Source: Seohaeicola_A nanhaiensis | GTDB lineage: Bacteria > Pseudomonadota > Alphaproteobacteria > Rhodobacterales > Rhodobacteraceae | Assembly (NCBI RefSeq): GCF_042654245.1 | Contig: NZ_JBHSGI010000028.1 | Coordinates: forward strand, 62,001-126,000 | Direction: 5' to 3' | DNA: 64,000 nucleotides | Part shown: in pieces, positions 1-6,336 of the stretch | Position numbering within the stretch: the stretch's first letter is position 1 | Layout of the letters: the number at the start of each line of letters is the position of its first letter | The notes under the pieces: generated by a model | Told to the model about the DNA's origin: nothing | Databases searched by the model: none | What the model saw: only the letters and a program-made list of their open reading frames with translations | Position numbers and translations under genes: made by a program

Positions 1-174
1 GACTAGGACCTTGATGCGGTCGGCCCGCTTGGCGCGGAACACAAAGGCCGCCCCGCTGAACGGATCGAGGCCCATCGTTTCCTGAACCAGCAGGGCCAGG
101 CCGTCTATGCCCTTCCGGAAATCCGTCGGGCGCGTGGCCACGTAGACGCGCAACCCGCCGGTCGGCGAGATCAT
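1..174 (-). CDS. tnpB: IS66 TnpB (Orf2), N-terminal part
   Basis: The ATG at 174 opens a frame of 58 codons that is cut by the window edge. The visible protein begins MISPTGGLRVYVATRPTDFR and continues with KGIDGLALLVQE, the signature N-terminus of the IS66 accessory protein TnpB. Its ATG overlaps the tnpA stop in an ATGA, the usual translational coupling in IS66. TnpB is needed with TnpA and TnpC for transposition in this family; its biochemical role is poorly defined. No damage is visible in the part present. Confidence 0.9.
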   Translation of the reverse strand, partial: MISPTGGLRVYVATRPTDFRKGIDGLALLVQETMGLDPFSGAAFVFRAKRADRIKVLV

Positions 175-608
175 CGCGAGGCCGCCCGGATCGCGCGGAT
201 CATCCGGGTCAAGTGCGCTTCGTCGATGTCCGACGCCACCCGCAGGGTCACGCCATCGACCACCATCTCGATCCTGCCGGACCTGACCGCGCCGCCGCTC
301 CGCTTCGGGCTGGGTGTGGGACCCGCCGGCTTCGCCTCAACGACAAGCGCCGCGAACATCGGGGCGTCAGCCGTCTCGGCGGGCAAAGCCAGCGCGCCAG
401 CCATCAGCTTCTTGCGCCAATCGTAGACCTGCCAGCGGGTCACCGCGTGCCGCCGCGCGACGTCGGCGACCTTCGCTCCGGGCATCATGCTTTCCGCCGC
501 GATCCGCGCCCGCTCCGCCTCGCTTCGAAACCGTCGGCCTGACCGGCCCTCGAGAACCTCGATCCTGCCCGCGTAGCCACCCGTCGAGCCGTCCAAAGAG
601 ACGTCCAT
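171..608 (-). CDS. tnpA: IS66 TnpA (Orf1), HTH protein
   Basis: This 145-residue protein is of normal length for IS66 TnpA. Residues about 25-68 form a helix-turn-helix of the IS3/IS66 OrfA type (FRSEAERARIAAESMMPGAK, then VADVARRHAVTRWQVYDWRK), followed by a variable linker and a small C-terminal domain. It is expected to bind the element ends as part of the transposition machinery. It begins 86 bp inside the IS terminus and is coupled to tnpB by a 4-bp overlap. The gene looks intact, so the element may be active if the missing tnpB/tnpC part is whole. Confidence 0.88.
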   Translation of the reverse strand: MDVSLDGSTGGYAGRIEVLEGRSGRRFRSEAERARIAAESMMPGAKVADVARRHAVTRWQVYDWRKKLMAGALALPAETADAPMFAALVVEAKPAGPTPSPKRSGGAVRSGRIEMVVDGVTLRVASDIDEAHLTRMIRAIRAASR

Positions 609-694
609 TTTGCCGTCCTATCCTGTCTCACCTCGACAGCAGGACTCGCACAGCCAGCTTCAACGCGGCAGGAGGGGATCGGCGTGGCGCTTAC

Positions 695-1052
695 GATATT
701 CCGCACGCGTGCTACCTACGCCCCCGCGATCCGGGCCGCGGCGGATGTCGGGGACCAGTTGCTGGACCTGAGCGAGTTCGACTTCGCGGTCCTGGCAGCC
801 ATCGCCTATCACCAGCCGATTACGCGCGATGGGCTGAAGGATATCTTCGGCAAGGAGATCAGCCGCGACCTGATCGGCCGGCTGCATGCGCGCGACTTGA
901 TCGGGACCGGGCTAAGGTCGCCTCGGCGCGGCGCTCCCTATACCTTCGTCACCACCGAGCAGTTCCTTGTTGCCTTCGGGTTGGAGAGCCTTCGCGATCT
1001 TCCCGATCGGGAGCAGTTGGTGGATGCGGGATTATCCCACATGAGCAAGTAG
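695..1052 (+). pseudogene. scpB-like gene, 3' fragment interrupted by IS66
   Basis: The frame reads FRTRATYAPAIRAA and LAAIAYHQPITRDGL, then ISRDLIGRLHARDLI, RRGAPYTFVTT and FGLESLRDLPD. This is the second winged-helix domain of ScpB, the kleisin-associated subunit of the SMC-ScpAB condensin complex. ScpB proteins are normally about 190-250 residues with two winged helices; here the first is absent. The frame is open upstream only to a GTG at 684 that lies inside the IS66 end, so the real 5' half is presumably on the far side of the element. ScpB-like paralogues also occur on Rhodobacterales plasmids and ICEs, so this may be an accessory copy rather than the housekeeping gene. Confidence 0.75.
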
Positions 1053-1089
1053 CGATTGATGCTGTTTCGGATGAAGAGTTGGTTGAACT

Positions 1090-2031
1090 CTAGTCGCTTA
1101 GTTCAACACCCTTGTTCTTGTAGATGCGCCAAAGCCCCAGACGCTTGATGCGATACTCGACAAGTTCAGGGGAGGTGCCAAACCATGCCGCAATCTCAGC
1201 GGCAGACTTTCCCGCGGTGACCTGGGATCTCACCTCGACCTCCGGGAGCATGGTTGCTGAAGCGAGGTAGAACGCATCGTGCTCTTCAGTACTATCGTAA
1301 GTCCGACCGAACGCGTCGGCGACTTTTGCAATCCGGGTCAGCTTGTGACCAAGGAGGATATGCCAACACTCTTCAAGATATGTAACTTTCTGACGTTCCG
1401 GTGTGTGGCTGTCGTTCCTCAGGATTGCCCACCTATCCTCTGTAATGTCGAGAGGAACGCTCATGGCTGACCATTCGCGACCGCCTGCTCCGAGCAAGAA
1501 CTTAGCGCACTCGGCACCAAGGCCGTGAACATCGGAGACGGTGTAAACATCCACGCCATCAATTCGAATGTTCAGCGCGTCGAGGGGCGCATCTAAGGCA
1601 ACCTCCAAGTCGTCCCGCAGTCCATTCGCCATTTCTTCCATTTCGGATTTGGACAGTGCGACTGACCCGGCCAACTCAGAGTCGGTTTCGGCGAAGTCCT
1701 CGCTGACAGGGAACGCGTTGCTGTTGTTTCGTACGAGTTGTTGTGCCGCCTGCAAGAGGCAGTGTACCGTTTTTGACTGGACGTTCTTCGCTGCGCGGAA
1801 GTGAACCAATGCCACACTGTCGAAGGTTAGACCAGCATCTTGGGCATCCGGACCGAGCCACTCGATAATCCGAATCGTTGAATTGTTGTCGGGTTCACCC
1901 TCGCCGCGCTCAATCCGAGCCAGCGAGGAAAAGCTGATACCGACGCGCTCAGATAGAGCCCTGATGCTAAGCCCTTCAGATTCGCGCTTTTTCTTCAGCG
2001 CTTTGATCAAAGCCTGCTTGTCTGTTTTCAT
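1090..2031 (-). CDS. HTH (XRE) plus ImmA/IrrE-like peptidase-fold regulator, variant active site
   Basis: Residues 1-65 are a Cro/C1-type helix-turn-helix (LSIRALSERVGISFSSLARIE). The C-terminal half resembles M78 (ImmA/IrrE) domains, which usually cleave a partner repressor under stress. Where the family has HExxH, this protein reads LEECWHILLGHK: the first histidine is replaced by glutamate, giving ExxxH. It may therefore be catalytically weak, or bind metal differently. It ends in a further helical segment (SAAEIAAWFGTSPELVEYRI). It is divergent from the E2-like gene, with about 130 bp between start codons, which suggests it controls that gene and itself. Its lower GC compared with the backbone suggests acquired cargo. 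Confidence 0.75.
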   Translation of the reverse strand: MKTDKQALIKALKKKRESEGLSIRALSERVGISFSSLARIERGEGEPDNNSTIRIIEWLGPDAQDAGLTFDSVALVHFRAAKNVQSKTVHCLLQAAQQLVRNNSNAFPVSEDFAETDSELAGSVALSKSEMEEMANGLRDDLEVALDAPLDALNIRIDGVDVYTVSDVHGLGAECAKFLLGAGGREWSAMSVPLDITEDRWAILRNDSHTPERQKVTYLEECWHILLGHKLTRIAKVADAFGRTYDSTEEHDAFYLASATMLPEVEVRSQVTAGKSAAEIAAWFGTSPELVEYRIKRLGLWRIYKNKGVELSD

Positions 2032-2041
2032 AAGTTAATGC

Positions 2042-2088
2042 CGTGCTAATGGCACGCCTTGACACGGCGCGCAGTCCTCCCGTAGTGT
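2042..2088. promoter_or_regulatory. Divergent promoter/operator region of the HTH-peptidase and E2-like genes
   Basis: A short inverted repeat CGTGC-N5-GCACG lies at 2042-2056, eleven bases upstream of the HTH gene start. A rightward -35-like TTGACA is at 2059-2064, with a weak -10-like TAGTGT at 83-88 (18-bp spacer). This arrangement fits autoregulation by the HTH protein of a shared divergent promoter. It was read by eye and no transcription data support it. Confidence 0.35.
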
Positions 2089-2161
2089 GCTTTTAACACA
2101 GAGTCGCACAACATCAAGTGTCCGGGCCTCGGTCCGAAGGCTTTGGAAAAAGGCGGTAGGA

Positions 2162-3046
2162 ATGAGGAAGAGCATCGAGGACGACCTGAAAGCCATCGGC
2201 TTAGGCCTCGACGCCGGCATTCTGCCGACGGTGTTCAATCGGGGGGTCATCCGGCCCGACAACTCCTCGATTGTCTTGAAACCTTCGGGCCAGGAGAAAG
2301 CCGATGCACGGCACCAATCGACACGATCCGCAACCAGACCGTGGGAACGGCCCGCCAGATGGCAAGGGACGACCGGACAATCCCGGTCGCCCGCTTCCGG
2401 AGCACCGTTCGTCCAGTCAGGACTACGGTCTCGCTATGCGGACGGCATAGGGGAATGCCGGGACGCGTACCCGGGTCTCCTCGCGTTTCCTCAAGAAAGG
2501 CAGATGTGGCTCTTCGCTGAGAGCGATCTGATCGAAGGCCTAGGTAGAAGAGTCGCATTTGCCATTCAACTTCCCTACACCACCAGCAGGCCGGTTCGAG
2601 CCTGGGGCTTTTGGACCACGGCTGTCAGCAAGACTTGGATCGGGCCGAGGCATACGAATTTTCCCGATGGCTCGATTTGCGCATTCGAGCCACGAGACAA
2701 GACATGGCTTCCCGGCGGTTCGGTGACCGGACTGCTCGACCTATATAGCCTCTGGGCCGTGCGGCATCTCTACCTCGAGAAATACGGAAAATGGCCCGGC
2801 CGGCAATCTGTGCCGATTGCAGCTGAGAGACTGCTCGAACTCGGCGACGATGAGTTTTGCGGATGTGAACATCCATTCGGGAATTACGCCCAGTGCTGTC
2901 GGTCATCTGACCAGAAGAACACCTCCGGCTCTGAGCTACTGGATTTTGCAATGAAGACCCGCAGGCCTCCAGCGGAGGTTCTTCGGTTTGTTTGGAACCC
3001 AACCAGCCCTCCGCCTCGGAGGGACCCAATAACACGCCAGACTTGA
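2162..3046 (+). CDS. E2 (UBC)-like domain protein with C-terminal cysteine motif
   Basis: Residues about 120-215 look like a ubiquitin-conjugating (E2) fold. A strand-rich stretch leads to RHTNFPDGSICAF (163-175), matching the E2 pattern HPN..xxG.IC with Cys173 as the candidate catalytic cysteine. It is followed by the Trp/Pro and helical segment typical of bacterial E2-like proteins. Residues 233-246 carry FCGC...CC, a SEC-C-like or treble-clef-like metal site. No E1 or JAB gene is adjacent. The ATG at 2162 was preferred over the in-frame GTG at 2087 because of a GGTAGG just upstream. Residues about 45-100 are Arg/Ser/Pro rich and overlap an alternative 48-codon frame (2304-2450), so the N-terminal boundary is uncertain. 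The function is not known; a modification or defence role is inference. Confidence 0.5.
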   Translation: MRKSIEDDLKAIGLGLDAGILPTVFNRGVIRPDNSSIVLKPSGQEKADARHQSTRSATRPWERPARWQGTTGQSRSPASGAPFVQSGLRSRYADGIGECRDAYPGLLAFPQERQMWLFAESDLIEGLGRRVAFAIQLPYTTSRPVRAWGFWTTAVSKTWIGPRHTNFPDGSICAFEPRDKTWLPGGSVTGLLDLYSLWAVRHLYLEKYGKWPGRQSVPIAAERLLELGDDEFCGCEHPFGNYAQCCRSSDQKNTSGSELLDFAMKTRRPPAEVLRFVWNPTSPPPRRDPITRQT

Positions 3047-3060
3047 GAAGGAGAATTCAG

Positions 3061-3276
3061 ATGGCAGGCAAAGGCAACGGCGGGAGCTATCGCAGCGCGA
3101 AATCGGGGCGGTATGTGACAAAGGCTTATGGGAAGTCACATCCGCGCACCACGTTGAAAGAAGCGCCTGGCAAGAGCGGTTCTACCGGTGGCAGCTACCG
3201 GAGCGCAATTTCCGGGCGCTTCGTGATGGCAAAGCATGGCAAGGCGAACCCGGGTACGACCGTTCGAGAAAAGTGA
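3061..3276 (+). CDS. 71-residue mini-protein with two GGSYRSAxSGRxV repeats
   Basis: The ATG at 3061 follows a good ribosome site (GAGAAGGAG). The protein contains two near-identical units, GGSYRSAKSGRYV (7-19) and GGSYRSAISGRFV (43-55). Each is followed by a Lys/Gly/His stretch ending in P.TT. It is basic and glycine rich, with no membrane segment. It starts 14 bp after the E2-like stop codon and is probably cotranscribed. Short proteins with an RSAxSGRFV motif are widespread and often sit beside toxins; a second one precedes fic at 8856-9074. It could be an antitoxin, a modification substrate of the E2-like protein or a nucleic-acid binder; none of these is shown. Confidence 0.65.
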   Translation: MAGKGNGGSYRSAKSGRYVTKAYGKSHPRTTLKEAPGKSGSTGGSYRSAISGRFVMAKHGKANPGTTVREK

Positions 3277-3322
3277 GTTTACCGCTCGCCCAGAGAACGT
3301 GTTAGCCAGGCTTTGTCTTGAC

Positions 3323-3372
3323 GTACGGAAATTCGCCGTACACTTGACATGTACGACGATATGCCGTACATA
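3323..3372 (+). promoter_or_regulatory. Promoter and paired palindromic operators of the DUF1778/GNAT module
   Basis: Two inverted repeats share one half-site: GTACGG-N7-CCGTAC (3323-3341) and TGTACG-N9-CGTACA (3350-3370). Between and over them lie a consensus -35 TTGACA (3344-3349) and a -10-like TACATA (3367-3372) with 17-bp spacing. Ribbon-helix-helix antitoxins of the DUF1778 family autorepress through repeated palindromes over their promoter, so these are the expected operators. Confidence 0.65.
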
Positions 3373-3428
3373 GCTACGTGTGAGCGGCGCCTTGCCGCTT
3401 GACGTCGTTTCGGATCAAGGAGGCAACC

Positions 3429-3743
3429 ATGTTGGCGTTTGAGGATAGCACTATCGCTGTCGACGAGCCCAAGAGCGCTCGGCTGGAAGCGCGTACACAA
3501 CCTTCGGTGAAGGATGCGATCAGTCGCGCAGCAACCTTGAGCGGTGTTGAGGTAAGCTCCTTTGTTGTGAGCGCTGCATACAAGGCCGCGCAGACGACGA
3601 TTGAAGCTCACAAGTTGACGGCGTTGGAGAGCGAGGCGGATCGTGCCGCGTTCTTTGGCGCACTTGAGAACCCGCCGAAGCCGAATAATCGGCTGAAGCA
3701 GGCTTTTGCATTGCGCGAGACACTGATCGCGAATGCCGACTGA
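3429..3743 (+). CDS. DUF1778 (TacA-like) antitoxin
   Basis: The ATG at 3429 follows a strong AAGGAGG at 3418-3424, so it is preferred over an upstream in-frame start at 3399. The 104-residue protein has an N-terminal ribbon-helix-helix segment (ARLEARTQPSVKDAISRAAT, then LSGVEVSSFVVSAA). The C-terminal half has the DUF1778 pattern and would wrap the toxin (FFGALENPPKPNNRLKQA). It overlaps the GNAT gene by 11 bp, the standard order and spacing of TacAT modules. It should neutralise the acetyltransferase and repress the operon through the upstream palindromes. It also marks the left edge of the Gabija locus. Confidence 0.88.
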   Translation: MLAFEDSTIAVDEPKSARLEARTQPSVKDAISRAATLSGVEVSSFVVSAAYKAAQTTIEAHKLTALESEADRAAFFGALENPPKPNNRLKQAFALRETLIANAD

Positions 3744-4281
3744 CGCCGCCGTAGACACCAAGTTCACAATCGAGCCGTTCGAAGCCAAGAGCCAGGATCG
3801 AACGGCTTTTTCCTGTGGTGTTCCTCAAATCGACAATTACTTGAAGCTGACGGCCAAGAAGGGGTCGAAGGCTGATGTCGTCCGAATCTGGGTCGTGCTC
3901 GACGAAGACCGAAGCACCCTTGGGTTCTACGGAATCAACATGCACGCCGTCGTCGCGGAAGACATGCCGGAAGAATTGGCAAAGAAGGCGCCTAGGCACG
4001 GCATGCTGCCAGCCGCATTCATTTCTATGATAGGCGTCGATCAAACGATGCAGGGAAAGGGCTTGGGCAGCGCGCTGCTTGCTGATGCGCTCAGCCGAAT
4101 TGGGCGCGTCTCGGACGAGATAGGGACCTGTGCTGTCCTTCTCGATGTGTTCGACTGCGGAAACCCCGGAACGGTGGCACGCCGAAAAGCATACTACGAG
4201 TCCTTCGGGTTTATTCCTTTGCCAGATCAGCCTTTGCGCCTTTTCATGCCGATACAAACCGTGCGGACATTGTCGGGCTAA
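3733..4281 (+). CDS. GNAT-family toxin (TacT/AtaT-like)
   Basis: This 182-residue GNAT protein carries the acetyl-CoA pyrophosphate loop QGKGLGSA (107-114), a preceding beta-4 strand ending ISMIGVD, and the C-terminal YYESFGF element with its conserved tyrosine. It begins SQDRTAFSCGVPQIDNYL, the typical start of TacT-type toxins. Such toxins acetylate the amino group of charged tRNAs and stop translation. It is paired with the DUF1778 antitoxin by an 11-bp overlap and lies 85 bp upstream of gajA. The product is full length with no missing motif. Confidence 0.88.
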   Translation: MPTDAAVDTKFTIEPFEAKSQDRTAFSCGVPQIDNYLKLTAKKGSKADVVRIWVVLDEDRSTLGFYGINMHAVVAEDMPEELAKKAPRHGMLPAAFISMIGVDQTMQGKGLGSALLADALSRIGRVSDEIGTCAVLLDVFDCGNPGTVARRKAYYESFGFIPLPDQPLRLFMPIQTVRTLSG

Positions 4282-4366
4282 AAGTTCACGGCATGAAGCC
4301 GCGATCTTATTTCGCAGTCATATCGGAACGGCGATAAGGAATCCCGTAGGGGAAGGATTAAACTAC

Positions 4367-6334
4367 GTGTTTATTGAAAGACTCACTCTAACGAATTTTC
4401 GTTGCTACGGACCAGTTGAGACAAGCGTTGATCTGGGCCCTGGTCTCACTGCTTTTGTCGGCATCAATGGCGCAGGAAAGACTGCCATGATGCAGGCCCT
4501 GCAGCGCCTCTTTGGAGTGACGAACGATCAAAGACGACTGCGGCGTGAGGATTTTCACATCCCTACCTCCGAATTGGTCGTGCCGGCTCAGAGGAACCTC
4601 GTTCTCGAGGCAATTATTGCCTTCCCAGAGCTAGATGCTGACGGCGGCGATGGCGTGGCAATTCCGGAATTCTTTCACCAGATGGCCGCTGATGAAGCCG
4701 GAAAGTTAAAATGCCGCCTTCGACTTGAAGCGACATGGACCGATGATGGTACGCTCGATGGTGCAGTTGAACAGAAATATTGGGCGATCAGAACTTTCGG
4801 CGCGTTCACTGACGCTGACTGCATTGATCTGAAGGCAACCGACAGGGCGCGGATCCAAATGCTTTACGTGCCGGCGACGCGAGACGGCGCATCGCAGGTG
4901 ACGGCATTTTTGCGGGGAAGGTTGTGGCGTGCTATTAACTGGTCGCAAGGGGTACGCGACGCATTCACGAACACCGGCGCAACCTTGAACGGCGCATTTG
5001 GGGTGGAGCCGGCCGTTGATGTCATTGCCGCCGCGGTGACTCGGCGGTGGCATGAAGTGCACACTGCGGGAACCGATACTACGCCGGTCTTCCGCCCGCT
5101 TGATCTCCGCTTTGAGCAATTCATCCGTAAGGTTGAAGTGGTCCTCCGCCCGGACGAGGCCGGACGGGAGCGAGCTCTTGATGACTTGAGCGACGGACAA
5201 AGGTCACTCTTTCACCTTGCTATGACCGCTGCGGCTCTGGATGTGGAAGCCGGTATCGCCGCAGCTCCTGAGGGCGCCGGGTTTCAGGCTGGCGGCGTTC
5301 CCCTGCCGGCGCTCACCCTCATCGCGATTGAAGAGCCTGAAAACAATCTTGCTCCCTTCTATCTCTCCCGCATCGTTCGTCAGGTAAAAGACCTGACGAA
5401 ATCGACACAGGCGCAGGCCGTGGTATCCAGTCATTCTCCGAGCATCCTTGCCCGCGTCGACCCTACCGAGGTTCGACATTTTCGCCTTGATCCTCTTGAT
5501 CGCACGGCTCACATCCGTCCGATTAAGCTGCCGACTGACGAGGAAGAGGCGTCGAAGTTCATTCGTGAAGCGGTCAGGACCTACCCCGAACTTTATTTTG
5601 CGCGCTTCGTCGTGCTTGGGGAAGGAGCATCCGAAGAAGTCGTTCTCCCGCGCCTCGCCGATGCAATGGGTCTCGACATTGATCGTTCCTTCGTCTCGGT
5701 TGTTCCATTGGGCGGGCGCCATGTGAACCATCTCTGGCGACTGCTGACCGACCTCGACATTCCATACGCGACGCTGCTGGATCTTGATTGGGGCCGAGCT
5801 GGTGGTGGATGGGGACGTATTAAGACTGCATGTACTCAGTTGCTCGCAAATAACGTCGCACCGCAGGACATTTTTGGAAAGCATCTTGACCCAAAGGGAC
5901 CAGATGCCAACCTCGCGGCTTTCGATGCGTGGGCGGTCGAGGACACTGAGAATATCAATAACTGGATGAATTGGCTGCGCCAATTCAACGTCTTCTTCTG
6001 CACGCCCCTCGACCTCGATTATTCGATGCTGAAGGCCCTACCGCTCGCCTACCAGATTGTTGAGCCAGGTCGCAATGGGCCTTCGCCTGCAGGTGAGCCT
6101 CGCACGGCGGTGCTCGGCGACGACGGTTTGCCTCATCTCTATGCCACCGACCAGGATGTCTTGATGCGCTGGTATCGCTACTTGTTCTTGGGCCGCGGAA
6201 AGCCGAGCACCCACGTTCGGGTTCTGAGTGGACAAGATCCAGCTGCTCTCGCGGCCGCCGCTCCTGAAGAGTTGCGCGCGCTCCTTACCTCGATTGCAGC
6301 TCGGCTTGCCCCGCCACCTCCCCCCGCAGCCTGA
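4367..6334 (+). CDS. gajA: Gabija GajA: OLD-family ATPase-TOPRIM nuclease
   Basis: Residues 1-about 330 form an ABC/SMC-like ATPase: FIERLTLTNFRCYG, Walker A GINGAGKT, a signature-like LSDGQRSL, and Walker B/switch LIAIEEPENNL then VVSSHSPS. The C-terminal part is a TOPRIM nuclease domain with the glutamate in VLGEGASEEVVLPRL and the paired aspartates in LLDLDWGR. In Gabija, GajA is a nucleotide-sensing nicking endonuclease that assembles with GajB. The GTG at 4367 has GGGGAAGGA nine bases upstream. An upstream ATG at 4130 in the same frame lies inside the GNAT gene and is rejected. The 655-residue length is somewhat longer than the Bacillus GajA. The stop is 2 bp before gajB. Confidence 0.85.
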   Translation: MFIERLTLTNFRCYGPVETSVDLGPGLTAFVGINGAGKTAMMQALQRLFGVTNDQRRLRREDFHIPTSELVVPAQRNLVLEAIIAFPELDADGGDGVAIPEFFHQMAADEAGKLKCRLRLEATWTDDGTLDGAVEQKYWAIRTFGAFTDADCIDLKATDRARIQMLYVPATRDGASQVTAFLRGRLWRAINWSQGVRDAFTNTGATLNGAFGVEPAVDVIAAAVTRRWHEVHTAGTDTTPVFRPLDLRFEQFIRKVEVVLRPDEAGRERALDDLSDGQRSLFHLAMTAAALDVEAGIAAAPEGAGFQAGGVPLPALTLIAIEEPENNLAPFYLSRIVRQVKDLTKSTQAQAVVSSHSPSILARVDPTEVRHFRLDPLDRTAHIRPIKLPTDEEEASKFIREAVRTYPELYFARFVVLGEGASEEVVLPRLADAMGLDIDRSFVSVVPLGGRHVNHLWRLLTDLDIPYATLLDLDWGRAGGGWGRIKTACTQLLANNVAPQDIFGKHLDPKGPDANLAAFDAWAVEDTENINNWMNWLRQFNVFFCTPLDLDYSMLKALPLAYQIVEPGRNGPSPAGEPRTAVLGDDGLPHLYATDQDVLMRWYRYLFLGRGKPSTHVRVLSGQDPAALAAAAPEELRALLTSIAARLAPPPPPAA

Positions 6335-6336
6335 CC

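Larger units (their letters stand above)
1..694 (-). mobile_element. IS66-family element, left end (partial, runs off window)
   Basis: The minus strand reads an IS66 end starting GTAAGCGCC at 694, then a short leader, tnpA and the beginning of tnpB, which leaves the window at base 1. GTAAGCG is the terminal sequence typical of IS66 elements. The scpB-like reading frame resumes right after this end at 695, so the element sits inside that gene. If the usual 8-bp target duplication was made, its copy here is bases 695-702; the other copy lies outside the window. Confidence 0.8.

Noticed and set aside
4130..4366. Longer N-terminus for GajA from an ATG at 4130
   Set aside because: The extra residues overlap the GNAT toxin in another frame and lack similarity to OLD proteins; the GTG at 4367 has a good ribosome site and begins at the ATPase domain.
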